DNA from: Kangiellaceae bacterium | Lineage (GTDB): Bacteria; Pseudomonadota; Gammaproteobacteria; Enterobacterales; Kangiellaceae | Direction of reading: 5' to 3' | Assembly: GCA_026196875.1 (NCBI GenBank) | Contig: JAPHTP010000026.1 | Span: 1-35,123, forward strand | DNA length: 35,123 nucleotides | Shown here: in pieces, positions 19,266 to 26,618 of the stretch | Numbering within the stretch: the stretch's first letter is position 1 | Layout of the letters: every line of letters begins with the position of its first letter | Program-made: the position numbers and the translations under genes | The notes under the pieces: model-generated | Databases searched by the model: none | Told to the model about the DNA's origin: nothing | The model's input: only the letters and a program-made list of their open reading frames with translations

Positions 19266-19652
19266 TTATACGTGGCTCACATGTTCTGTGATAGCCCCTA
19301 ATAACTCATCTCTGCTAAATGGTTTGGTCAGGTATTGATCTGAACCGACAATTCGTCCTTTGGCCCGGTCAAATAGCCCGTCTTTACTCGACAGCATTAT
19401 AACCGGGGTATCCTGAAAGTCCTTGTTGTTTTTTATTAACGCACAAGTTTGGTATCCATCTAATCGTGGCATCATAATATCGACAAAGATAATGTCAGGT
19501 TTATGATCCGCAATTTTCGCAAGTGCATCAAAGCCGTCGACTGCGGTCACCACTTCACACCCGACTTTTTTAAGCAAGGTTTCTGCGGTTCGACGAATTG
19601 TTTTACTATCGTCAATTACCATTGCTTTTAGACCTTGAAAGCTATTTTCCAT
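19266..19652 (-). CDS. pilG: Response regulator PilG
   Basis: This is a single-domain receiver of 128 residues. Asp14 and Asp15, phospho-acceptor Asp58 (FVDIMMPRLDG), Ser88 and Lys110 (YLTKPF) are all present. In Pseudomonas PilG promotes pilus extension and cAMP production. It is the first gene of the minus-strand operon; AGGA stands seven bases before the ATG. A 68-base gap separates it from pilH. The 358-base region upstream, shared with gshB, must hold its promoter. Confidence 0.95.
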   Translation of the reverse strand: MENSFQGLKAMVIDDSKTIRRTAETLLKKVGCEVVTAVDGFDALAKIADHKPDIIFVDIMMPRLDGYQTCALIKNNKDFQDTPVIMLSSKDGLFDRAKGRIVGSDQYLTKPFSRDELLGAITEHVSHV

Positions 19653-20010
19653 CGATCATTCCTCATCAGGCAAATTCAGTTCGCCTGCTATTCAATGTTG
19701 AAACATGCACTTTAGCTACGAATAGCACAAAGCTTGGCCCACTTTTAACACAAATAACTTCGCTATTCCACACAGAAATGTGCAATTTGCGAGTTCAACG
19801 CAAAGAGATTTTTGGTTTTTATTCATTGTAAGCTTAAAAAAGAAAACTATAAGAATCAAGCTTTTAAGACACATGACAACCATTCGACTTTAAGAAACAA
19901 AGATAACCCCTTGAATTAAATACAAAAAAGCTTGATTTGGAAATTGGGCTATCTATAATAAAATAGTCATAGTAACCTTCCCCAGAATTTCATTATAGCT
20001 GAGAAACAAA
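19653..20010. promoter_or_regulatory. Divergent intergenic region between pilG and gshB
   Basis: This 358-base AT-rich spacer separates two divergent operons and so carries both sets of control signals. For gshB a strong sigma-70-like promoter is visible (listed separately). For pilG I see only its Shine-Dalgarno region and no convincing -35/-10 pair. The short frame 19598-19831 on the plus strand is not credible as a gene. Confidence 0.6.
19932..19959 (+). promoter_or_regulatory. Sigma-70-type promoter for gshB-tonB-yqgE
   Basis: TTGATT (19932-19937), a 16-base spacer and a consensus TATAAT (19954-19959) lie about 50 bases before the gshB ATG. The hexamers fit the sigma-70 consensus well (4/6 and 6/6). 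Assignment is by inspection only. Confidence 0.65.
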
Positions 20011-20970
20011 ATGCCGTTGAAAATCGCAATCTTAATGGACCCAATTGAGCAAATTAACATCAAAAAAGATAGTAGTTTTGCCATGCTTTTAGAAGCTCAA
20101 CAACGTGGTCATCAACTTTACTATTTTGAACAAAGCGATTTGATTTTAGATGAAGGCCAGCTGCTTGCCCACTCTTGTGAGCTGCAAGTAAAAAATGATG
20201 CGGACAATTGGTTTCATAAAACGCCAACCAAGACACGCAATGTGGAGTCCTTTGACGTTATCCTTATGCGCAAAGACCCGCCTTTTGACATGGAATTTGT
20301 GTATTCAACCTATTTGCTTCAACTGGCGGCGGAAAAAGGTGTGTTAGTTGTCAATGACCCACAGAGTATCCGTGACGCCAATGAAAAATTGTTTACCGTC
20401 TGGTTTCCCGAATGCTGCCCACAGACTCTGGTTAGTAGAAACGAGGCAGATTTTCGAGCTTTTGTTGATAAACACCAGGACGTAATTTTAAAACCTCTAG
20501 ATGGAATGGGTGGTAGTTCAATTTTCCGGGTAAAAGATTCGGACCCAAATACCGGCGTTATTATCGAAACACTAACTCAACTGGGCAGCCAAACCGCAAT
20601 GGCGCAAAAATTTATCCCTCAGATAAATGACGGAGATAAGCGAATTTTAATGGTTAACGGTGAGCCGATTCCCTATTGTCTGGCACGTATTCCAGCTAAG
20701 GGAGAAACTCGCGGCAATTTAGCAGCAGGCGGAAGGGGCGAAGCGAGGCCTTTAAGCGAAAAAGATCTCTGGATTGCTGAACAGGTGGGGCCGGAACTGA
20801 AGAAAAGAGGTCTAATGTTTGTTGGGTTAGACGTAATTGGAGATTATCTTACAGAGATTAATGTTACTAGCCCTACTTGTATTAAAGAAATCGATGCAGC
20901 TTACGATACCAATATTGCAGGTAAGCTGTTCGACGCAATTGAAGAGAAACTTAGTAGTAGAAGATCTTAA
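20011..20970 (+). CDS. gshB: Glutathione synthetase
   Basis: The 319-residue ATP-grasp ligase joins gamma-glutamylcysteine and glycine to give glutathione in the cytoplasm. Family motifs are MRKDPPFD at 86-93, the nucleotide-binding KPLDGMGGSS at 161-170, the glycine-rich loop AAGGRGEARPL around 238-248, and NVTSPTCIKEID at 284-295 near the metal site. Length and motif spacing are those of prokaryotic GshB. The Shine-Dalgarno sequence is poor. The gene lies divergent to pilG and 18 bases before the tonB-like gene, as in Pseudomonas. Confidence 0.96.
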   Translation: MPLKIAILMDPIEQINIKKDSSFAMLLEAQQRGHQLYYFEQSDLILDEGQLLAHSCELQVKNDADNWFHKTPTKTRNVESFDVILMRKDPPFDMEFVYSTYLLQLAAEKGVLVVNDPQSIRDANEKLFTVWFPECCPQTLVSRNEADFRAFVDKHQDVILKPLDGMGGSSIFRVKDSDPNTGVIIETLTQLGSQTAMAQKFIPQINDGDKRILMVNGEPIPYCLARIPAKGETRGNLAAGGRGEARPLSEKDLWIAEQVGPELKKRGLMFVGLDVIGDYLTEINVTSPTCIKEIDAAYDTNIAGKLFDAIEEKLSSRRS

Positions 20971-20988
20971 GACAATATAGAAGTAAGT

Positions 20989-21882
20989 ATGCAGAGCCAC
21001 CAAGGTACCATCGACGACCAAAACCAGCCTAAGATTAGTCAGAAGGACAAGGTCCTGTTTTGTGCATTTCTAGCGATAGCATTTCATGCGATGGTGCTGT
21101 TTGGCATCGGTTTCAAGTTACCAGAGCTGGAGTCTTCGAGTTACGACAAGACCTTTAATGTGGTGCTAGCCCAATTTGAAACAGACAAAAAACCAGAGAA
21201 AGCAGATTTTATCGGCCAAGCCAATCAAGAAGGAGGGGGCGAAAGTGAGGAATTACTTACCCCAAGTGCTACTGAGATGGCCCAGTTTAATGATCCGAAC
21301 AAACAAGCTTCAGAACCACAACAGATGCAATCGGCTCAACCGGAGCAGCTAAATTCACAGGAATTGTTGGCGGCCTTGGGTGATGATAGCTATAGCGCGA
21401 AGCCAAACGAACAAAATGAAGCCAATAAAGCCATTCCGGATACAGCTTCTCTAATAAACAAAAGCTATGAGCTTTCGGGGCTCATCGCTAATCTTGATAA
21501 CCAAAATGTTAACCAAGCGAGAAAGGCACGTAAAAGACAAGTATCGGCATCAATTCATCGCGCGACAGACGCGTTATATCTAGATACATGGCGACGTAAA
21601 ATTGAACGAATTGGCAACTTGAATTACCCAGAAAAGGCCAAAACAGACAAAATTTATGGCAATTTAACTTTAAAAGTATCTATCAATAAAAATGGCACTA
21701 TTAACCAACTTCTAATTATGGAGAGTTCCGGTAAGAAAATATTGGATGACGCGGCGGTCAGAATTGTACGTATGGCAGCCCCATTTGCGCCTCTCACGGC
21801 CGAGATGACGAAAGACACCGATATCTTGGAAATTATCAGAGTTTGGAGATTTCAACCCAACTATCGCCTGAAAACCCAATAA
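20989..21882 (+). CDS. TonB-family energy transducer
   Basis: The 297-residue product has a short cytoplasmic N-terminus, one membrane helix at about 22-41 (VLFCAFLAIAFHAMVLFGIG), a long polar Gln/Glu/Asn-rich periplasmic spacer and a TonB C-terminal domain from about 195. That domain shows NLNYPEKA, GNLTLKVSINKNGTI, the SSGKKILDDAAVRIVR helix and the closing VWRFQP. It lies directly between gshB and yqgE, the place of tonB3 (PA0406) in P. aeruginosa, a gene linked there to twitching motility. Whether this protein energises an outer-membrane receptor or serves pili cannot be told from the sequence. Confidence 0.88.
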   Translation: MQSHQGTIDDQNQPKISQKDKVLFCAFLAIAFHAMVLFGIGFKLPELESSSYDKTFNVVLAQFETDKKPEKADFIGQANQEGGGESEELLTPSATEMAQFNDPNKQASEPQQMQSAQPEQLNSQELLAALGDDSYSAKPNEQNEANKAIPDTASLINKSYELSGLIANLDNQNVNQARKARKRQVSASIHRATDALYLDTWRRKIERIGNLNYPEKAKTDKIYGNLTLKVSINKNGTINQLLIMESSGKKILDDAAVRIVRMAAPFAPLTAEMTKDTDILEIIRVWRFQPNYRLKTQ

Positions 21883-21942
21883 AACCGTACATTTATCCCT
21901 ATTCAACTTGTTTTTTGGCCTTGCAGGACCAACAATAGAAGT

Positions 21943-22503
21943 ATGAGCAAGTTTCCCAGTCTAAAAAATCATTTATTAATTGCGATGCCTACTTTGAAGG
22001 ACATCCATTTTAGCCGCAGTGTAACCCTACTATGCGAGCACAATGAGGATGGGGCTATGGGATTAGTAATTAATCACCCACTAGAGTTTTCCACGACTGA
22101 GTTACTCGAACATATGGAAATTCCTTGCTCCTTAAATCAAAATATTAATCCTGTTTTTGCTGGCGGTCCGGTGCAAGTTGATCGTGGGTTTGTGGTGCAT
22201 CGCGCTGAGAACATCTGGAAATCGAGCATTATCTTAGACAAGGATATTTCTATCACAACTTCCTCGGATATTTTGCATGCAATTGGCAGACATGAGATTA
22301 GCGATGAGGCTTTTATCGCGCTCGGCTATGCTGGTTGGGAAGCGGGTCAGCTTGAGCGTGAAATAATGGAAAACTCCTGGTTAACTGTTCCTGTCGATCC
22401 CTCCATCATTTTTAGTACCGACATTGAAAAGCGCTGGGAAAAAGCGGTAGAAATTCTTGGTATTGATCCGAATAATTTGAGCGAATTTGCCGGTCACGCA
22501 TAG
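21943..22503 (+). CDS. yqgE: YqgE/AlgH family protein (UPF0301)
   Basis: This 186-residue protein shows the family pattern: an N-terminal LLIAMPTLKDIHFSRSVTLL, then GAMGLVINHPLE, VFAGGPVQVDRGFVVH, ALGYAGWEAGQLE and a closing ENSWLTVP...W segment. The biochemical function is not established; AlgH was named from alginate regulation. It is nearly always next to ruvX, as here. The start is ATG 21943 behind a purine-rich AGAAGT. Confidence 0.93.
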   Translation: MSKFPSLKNHLLIAMPTLKDIHFSRSVTLLCEHNEDGAMGLVINHPLEFSTTELLEHMEIPCSLNQNINPVFAGGPVQVDRGFVVHRAENIWKSSIILDKDISITTSSDILHAIGRHEISDEAFIALGYAGWEAGQLEREIMENSWLTVPVDPSIIFSTDIEKRWEKAVEILGIDPNNLSEFAGHA

Positions 22504-22596
22504 AGTTTTTCATTTGAATATTTTTCAACTTTTATTTCTCAAGCCAAGCTCTTTTGGTAGCATTTCTAATATTCACTCTAAGCATTCAATATTTTT

Positions 22597-23007
22597 ATGA
22601 GTCAAATTCTTGCTTTTGATTTTGGGCTTGCCCGTATTGGCGTTGCGGTTGGCCAATCAATTACTCAAACCGCGAATCCGCTTGATACTTTAAAAGCCAA
22701 AGATGGAAAGCCCAATTGGGATTTAGTAGCGCAACTATTGAAACAGTGGCAGCCAAATAAAGTGATTGTGGGAGAGCCTTTTAATATGGACGGAACCGAT
22801 CAAGAAATAACTGAACGCGCACGTAAATTTGCCAATCAAATTCATGGCCGTTTCGGGGTGCAAGTAGAGATGTTAGATGAGCGGCTCTCCAGCGCTGCAG
22901 CTCGGGAAGAACTATTTGAATTCGGTGGCTACCAAAAACTAAAGAAGTCTCAAATCGATAGTATTGCGGCGGCTCTGATCTTAGAATCTTGGTTTGCTAG
23001 TCAATAA
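22597..23007 (+). CDS. ruvX: RuvX/YqgF putative Holliday-junction resolvase / pre-16S rRNA nuclease
   Basis: The 136-residue RNase H-fold protein carries the acidic active-site residues in [11 protein letters not shown] (Asp8), DERLSS (94-99) and [13 protein letters not shown] (Asp121), plus [11 protein letters not shown] near 58-68. Members are implicated in processing the 5' end of 16S rRNA and resemble RuvC-type resolvases. A 93-base spacer separates it from yqgE and no Shine-Dalgarno sequence is evident before the ATG, so it may be weakly translated or leaderless from its own promoter. Confidence 0.94.
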   Translation: MSQILAFDFGLARIGVAVGQSITQTANPLDTLKAKDGKPNWDLVAQLLKQWQPNKVIVGEPFNMDGTDQEITERARKFANQIHGRFGVQVEMLDERLSSAAAREELFEFGGYQKLKKSQIDSIAAALILESWFASQ

Positions 23008-23182
23008 CATTTGCCTGAATAAGAACTCAGAAACGCTGTATTCGCTACAAATGATTCGGAAAAATTTTATCTACTAATAACTCGCCTGCTACTAGCATTC
23101 ATTAAACTCATGATTTTCAAGACAAATTCACTTAACCCATTGCTTTAGTAACCTCCAACTTTAATCGATTTGGCTAAAATGA

Positions 23183-23199
23183 ACCGCCTTAAGGTCGGT
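23183..23199. promoter_or_regulatory. Imperfect palindrome, possible operator
   Basis: ACCGCCTTAAGGTCGGT is a near-perfect inverted repeat around CTTAAG, with one unpaired base. It could be a transcription-factor site, but it is about 400 bases from the next gene and no factor can be named. Confidence 0.25.
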
Positions 23200-23273
23200 A
23201 TAAATGATAAAATAGAGTTTTTCAAAATTGCAAAAAAACAGCCGCAACAGTGGAATGCCGCTGAACCCGCGAT

Positions 23274-23303
23274 ATTCAATAAAAATTCAATAAAAATTCA
23301 ATT
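23274..23303. repeat. Short tandem repeat, unit ATTCAATAAAA
   Basis: Two exact 11-base units and a partial third stand in tandem. AT-rich micro-repeats of this size can arise by slippage; no function is implied. Confidence 0.8.
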
Positions 23304-23596
23304 GAAAAGCCAGCTCAAATCTCTACTCTGGGTTTGAATATAAAAGGATGATTGAAAACTCGCTCAAAACTGTTGCTTTAACAACTAAAAAATCTCCGCA
23401 GTAAACAAATGAACTTTCGAGTTTCTCGGAATTACTCGAACACGTTGATCACCAATTATTCAAAATAACGTAAAAATATTAGCTCAAACTTGGCTAACAA
23501 ACGTTGTTCAAGCTTTTGCTTCCTTTATAGATTTCATTTACGACCTAAAGCATAAAACGACCATTTAATCGACACCAGGGATAACTAGCAATTAAT

Positions 23597-25111
23597 ATGC
23601 AAAATGTAAAAGACATTATCATTCTCGGCGGCGGCACAGCGGGCTGGATGGCGGCAAATCTGATGGCTGCTCAATGGCATGAAAAAGGCATCAACATCAC
23701 ACTGGTAGAGTCACCCGAAATTGGCGTAATTGGTGTGGGAGAAGGTTCAACGCCAAAGTTAAAAGATTTTTTCGATACGTTAAATATTGAAGAAAGCGAA
23801 TGGATGCCAGCATGCAACGCAACCTATAAAAATGGCATTGATTTTCGCGACTGGTCAACGATTCCGGGATTCGAGTCATATTTCCATCCTTTCGGCTCTA
23901 CTATTGATAGCTTAACTTATAAATTTTTTAAGACTAACGCCATCCTGCGTAGAAAAAATGTGGATGTTAGTGCACATCCTAACCACTTTTTCTTGATGAC
24001 AAAGCTCGCGGCGAAAAAGTTAGCACCAATAGCTCCACCCAATTTTCCATTTCAAATGGATTACGCTTACCACTTTGACTCGGTGTTACTGGGACAGTTC
24101 TTAAAGAAAAAAGCTATCGAACGTGGAGTTAAATATGTTGAGGGGACGGTCGAAAATGCCCAGCTTTCTGAAAACGGCAAAATTGCCAGTATTCATTTAA
24201 AAAATGGTGACGAGTTATCTGCTGATTATTTTGTTGATTGCTCAGGTTTTTACTCTTTCCTGTTGCAAAAAACCTTGGGCGTTCCTTTTAAGAGTTTCTC
24301 TGACAATCTATTTAACGACTCAGCTGTTGCAATGCCAACAGAGATTACGTCTGAAATACCCTCTCAAACAGTTTCTACCGCATTATCCAATGGCTGGGCC
24401 TGGGAAATCCCGTTAACCAACCGCTTTGGTAATGGCTATGTATACAGTTCAAAATTTATTTCATCTGATCAAGCGGAAACTGAACTAAGACAAACGCTCG
24501 GATTGCTTGATGCTGATGTTGAAGTTAGACATCTTAAAATGAAAGTAGGCCGCGCCGAAAAATCATGGCATAAAAACTGTGTTGCAATAGGTCTTTCTCA
24601 AGGATTTATCGAGCCATTAGAAGCGACGGCCCTGCAATTTGTACAAACAACGATTGAGTCTTTCATCCAAGCATTTGAGATGGGCAATTTTTCTGAGACT
24701 CACCAAACGCAGTTTAACGAGCAGATAAACCGAAACTTTGAAGGTATTCGTGACTATATAGTTCTACATTACAAGACCAATTCAAGAAACGACACTGAAT
24801 ATTGGAGAGCAAACCGGGAGAACACAAATATTTCATCCAATTTACAAGCTATGCTTAGTTGCTGGGATAATGTGCAAAACCTGGAAGAAGCATTGCAACG
24901 CCTCGATATTGGAAAGTACTACACTTCAATATCCTGGAACTGTCTACTTGCGGGCGTTGGTCGATTTACTCAAAAAGACAAACTGATCCAACTAGATAAG
25001 CAACCACATGGAGTCGATCTCGATTACGTCGACAACTTTCTAAATGGCTGCTCGTTAAATTTTGGCGATCATAGAGAACAGCTCAATAGTTATTTGGCTA
25101 TGACTGCGTGA
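23597..25111 (+). CDS. Flavin-dependent tryptophan-halogenase family protein
   Basis: The 504-residue protein has the FAD-binding GGGTAGWMAA (11-20), GEGSTP (48-53), the halogenase lysine in ACNATYK (Lys78, equivalent to Lys79 of PrnA/RebH that forms the chloramine), the diagnostic WxWxIP motif as WAWEIP (267-272), and EPLEAT with Glu342 (PrnA has EPLEST, so the serine is alanine here). These features separate it from plain monooxygenases. Family members use reduced FAD from a partner reductase, O2 and halide to halogenate aromatic substrates. Many proteobacterial relatives sit beside TonB-dependent receptors and SapC or cupin genes and have unknown substrates. Here no such partner, reductase or biosynthetic gene is adjacent. 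The start ATG 23597 has a distant AGGG. No terminator was seen downstream. Confidence 0.87.
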   Translation: MQNVKDIIILGGGTAGWMAANLMAAQWHEKGINITLVESPEIGVIGVGEGSTPKLKDFFDTLNIEESEWMPACNATYKNGIDFRDWSTIPGFESYFHPFGSTIDSLTYKFFKTNAILRRKNVDVSAHPNHFFLMTKLAAKKLAPIAPPNFPFQMDYAYHFDSVLLGQFLKKKAIERGVKYVEGTVENAQLSENGKIASIHLKNGDELSADYFVDCSGFYSFLLQKTLGVPFKSFSDNLFNDSAVAMPTEITSEIPSQTVSTALSNGWAWEIPLTNRFGNGYVYSSKFISSDQAETELRQTLGLLDADVEVRHLKMKVGRAEKSWHKNCVAIGLSQGFIEPLEATALQFVQTTIESFIQAFEMGNFSETHQTQFNEQINRNFEGIRDYIVLHYKTNSRNDTEYWRANRENTNISSNLQAMLSCWDNVQNLEEALQRLDIGKYYTSISWNCLLAGVGRFTQKDKLIQLDKQPHGVDLDYVDNFLNGCSLNFGDHREQLNSYLAMTA

Positions 25112-25189
25112 TATTCAAATAGATCTTGCCATAGTAATTAAAACTTACGCAGCCCAAAGTGGTAAAGCGAGACCTACTCCCATTTACCC

Positions 25190-25222
25190 AATAAAGAAAA
25201 GCCGGACAGAGGATGTCAGGCT
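25190..25222 (-). terminator. Intrinsic terminator, minus strand, after the immunity-like pseudogene
   Basis: Read on the minus strand, AGCCTGACA and TGTCCGGCT form a 9-base stem (one mismatch) with a 5-base loop, followed by TTTTCTTTAT. It lies 70 bases past the pseudogene stop, just beyond hairpin repeat copy A. Confidence 0.75.
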
Positions 25223-25237
25223 GTGCCCACGATGGAA

Positions 25238-25281
25238 CTAGCGGTTACTTTGTGTAGCCGCCTGTGTTCATCTGTTTTTTT
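25238..25281 (-). repeat. Hairpin repeat, copy A (3' of immunity-like pseudogene)
   Basis: The stem GCGGTTAC/GTAGCCGC (25241-25248 with 25254-25261) is followed on the plus strand by TGTGTTCATCTG and a T-tract. The 28 bases at 25252-25279 recur exactly at 28315-28342, and a diverged copy lies at 25961-26006. The element sits 11 bases beyond the stop of the minus-strand gene, so on the transcript it reads A-tract, then hairpin. It is not a standard terminator in either direction, because no T-tract directly follows the stem. Confidence 0.85.
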
Positions 25282-25291
25282 ACGATTTTTC

Positions 25292-25585
25292 TTAGAGGTT
25301 GGACTCGCTTCGAAACTCATTCAGCAGCTCAAAAAATAACTTTAATCCCTCTCTCTCATCGTTTGAGAAAAACATTATGATTTGCATCCAGTTCTGGGAT
25401 GTTCTAACGCTGTACTTTTCTGCTACCTATTGTTGAAATTGGTTCCAAAATTGTTCTTCGTTATCTACGTTTTCTCTTAAAAAATAATAGCCATCAAGAA
25501 AACTCTTAAGTCTTACAATAGAAGCTGCTCCCAAATACATTCCCGCACGCTGCTTAATTTTTTCTAATATCTCAAAAATATTCAT
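25292..25585 (-). pseudogene. Small immunity-like gene interrupted by an in-frame amber codon
   Basis: From ATG 25583-25585, with a strong GAGG seven bases upstream, a 97-codon frame runs to TAA 25292-25294, broken only by TAG at 25427-25429 (codon 53). The two halves read as one compact protein: MNIFEILEKIKQRAGMYLGA near the start, YYFLRENVDNEEQFWNQFQQ before the stop codon, then VAEKYSVRTSQNWMQIIMFF and LFFELLNEF after it. One base change from TGG or CAG would explain the stop. The pattern RxGMYLG...FLDGY...FF.LL.EF reminds me of small proteins found near polymorphic toxins, but I cannot name the family. Position and the 3' hairpin repeat group it with the DUF2750 and SUKH genes. Confidence 0.65.
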
Positions 25586-25673
25586 AGTAATCCTCAAAAT
25601 TTAGAGCCACTGACTTTAAAAGTGCTAAAAAAGCGAAAAGAAGGAAAAGGGGTCAAAAGGATAGAGAAAATGG

Positions 25674-25860
25674 TGATTTAACAACTCTGCCACTTAAAAG
25701 CCTCCATATAAACATATGGGGCGCTTAATCTCGCTATGTACTATTCGGCAAGTACCAAATAGCGTCGTATAGGAGATTGGGTTAGGAGTTTCCTCCCACA
25801 GGCTTTCGACCTAAGAGATTTGCGAGAATCTCTCCCTAAAATGTAACGGTTAGATATTAG
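25674..25860. other. Hairpin-rich non-coding segment of unknown type
   Basis: No frame is credible here, yet several inverted repeats follow each other. They are CTCCATAT/ATATGGGG (loop AAAC); CGCTAT...ATAGCG enclosing GTACT/AGTAC; GGAG/CTCC (loop TTT); and AGAGATT/AATCTCT (loop TGCGAG). On the minus strand it lies upstream of the immunity-like pseudogene and downstream of the DUF2750 gene's terminator. It could be a structured RNA, a recombination site or a remnant of a mobile element. No known riboswitch or intron family was recognised. Confidence 0.4.
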
Positions 25861-25919
25861 CAATAATACTACTAATGATCTAATTGTAGATTGGACATGA
25901 AAAGCTCAGTCTTTGCTAC

Positions 25920-25950
25920 AAACAAAAAGCACCGTCTAATGACGATGCTT
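25920..25950 (-). terminator. Intrinsic terminator, minus strand, after the DUF2750 gene
   Basis: On the minus strand AAGCATCGTC-ATTA-GACGGTGCTT forms a 10-base stem with a single G-T pair and a 4-base loop, followed by TTTGTTTG. It stands about 100 bases past the DUF2750 stop, directly after hairpin repeat copy B. Confidence 0.85.
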
Positions 25951-25960
25951 TCAAATGAAG

Positions 25961-26006
25961 CTTAACGGGCAGCTACGTGTTTAGCTGCCTGCGATCGTCT
26001 GTTTTT
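25961..26006 (-). repeat. Hairpin repeat, copy B (3' of DUF2750 gene)
   Basis: This is a diverged copy of the element at 25238-25281. The stem GGCAGCTA/TAGCTGCC (25968-25975 with 25982-25989) is perfect, and the conserved tail TGCGATCGTCTGTTTTT aligns with TGTGTTCATCTGTTTTT of copies A and C. Stem bases differ from copy A but compensate to keep pairing (GCGG/CCGC against GCAG/CTGC), which suggests the secondary structure matters. It starts about 40 bases after the stop of the DUF2750 gene. Confidence 0.75.
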
Positions 26007-26046
26007 AATGGGGTCCTTTATCTGCTTCCCTATCTTTATATCTTTT

Positions 26047-26442
26047 CTATCCCCACAACTCCTCATGCTCTTGAATCAACTGCGCTTTAAGCTTACTCGG
26101 CTCACAGGTATAACCTTCTCTGGACTTATCATAGAAAATGCCAAATAAAACACCGTGCTCTTCCATATCTGAAATACATTCATTCACAAATACTTCAAAT
26201 GATATCATTTGAGGCTGAGCATTCATTTCGACATGCTCACTGAAACAACATTCTTGAGCTAATTCTTTATGCGGCCATAAAGGAAATATCTCATCTCCTT
26301 TGTTATCTTTAAATATCACCCAATTATCCTCTCCAACAACGAGCCCCCATACTTTTTCAGAATCTGCACACGTTCGAATGAAGTAATCAAATCGCTCTTC
26401 TGGAGATAATGCAATTAAATTAATAATTTTTTTTGGATGCAT
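26047..26442 (-). CDS. DUF2750 family protein, probable orphan immunity protein
   Basis: The 131-residue product starts at ATG 26440-26442, with AAGGA upstream; a TTG one codon earlier is less likely. The features SPEERFDYFIRTCADSEKVWGL, then GDEIFPLWPHKELAQ and the acidic C-terminal half match my memory of DUF2750. There is no signal peptide or membrane segment, so it is a small acidic cytoplasmic protein. The molecular role is unknown. DUF2750-like genes occur in clusters of toxin-immunity genes, and the setting here (downstream of an Rhs toxin and its SUKH gene, same strand, own terminator, same 3' repeat) supports the immunity reading by inference. Confidence 0.78.
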   Translation of the reverse strand: MHPKKIINLIALSPEERFDYFIRTCADSEKVWGLVVGEDNWVIFKDNKGDEIFPLWPHKELAQECCFSEHVEMNAQPQMISFEVFVNECISDMEEHGVLFGIFYDKSREGYTCEPSKLKAQLIQEHEELWG

Positions 26443-26554
26443 CAATTTTATTCCTTATTTTTACCGTATCTGTGTCGATGAAGTTTAGTTTCTACTTTAT
26501 GATCAGCGTGATTTTTTAGTAATGAACCTTTATAGCCGTGCCCATCACTTGAGC

Positions 26555-26618
26555 AAAAAAGGGGTCAAGTCACTTTTTCTACTTAGAAAAAATAAAAGGG
26601 GTCAAGTCGCTTTTTCTA
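26555..26618 (+). repeat. Two tandem REP-like sequences at the RAYT 3' end
   Basis: GGGGTCAAGTCACTTTTTCT (26561-26580) and GGGGTCAAGTCGCTTTTTCT (26598-26617) are direct copies differing at one base, both preceded by an A-tract. The second overlaps the stop codon of the transposase gene. Related copies occur inverted at 27613-27642 and direct at 28294-28315. Confidence 0.85.

Larger units (their letters stand above)
23008..23596. other. 589-base AT-rich non-coding spacer before the halogenase gene
   Basis: No credible gene on either strand. It contains a CTTAAG-centred palindrome (23183-23199) and a short tandem repeat (23274-23303), both listed separately. A weak promoter-like pair TTGTTC-16-TATAGA sits around 23503-23530 but is not convincing. 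No intrinsic terminator was found for ruvX. The length and structure suggest regulation of the halogenase gene or decayed DNA. Confidence 0.5.

Noticed and set aside
23008-25291. tRNA, small RNA or CRISPR in the long spacers
   Set aside because: No cloverleaf, no TPsiC-like loop in a stem context, and no regularly spaced direct repeats with unique spacers were found.
25601-25680. A further REP-like copy at AAAAGGGGTCAAAAGG (about 25645-25660)
   Set aside because: Only about ten bases match the core and the conserved AAGTCGCTTTTTCT part is absent, so a chance match to an A/G-rich stretch is likely.
25674-25855. Possible integron attC site (ATTTAAC at one end, GTTAGAT at the other)
   Set aside because: The end heptamers fit RYYYAAC/GTTRRRY only loosely, the inner arms do not pair as attC L boxes should, and no integrase gene is present.
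25238-26006. Reading the hairpin repeats as plus-strand Rho-independent terminators
   Set aside because: The T-tract is about 12 bases past the stem, and true terminators on the minus strand lie next to copies A and B.
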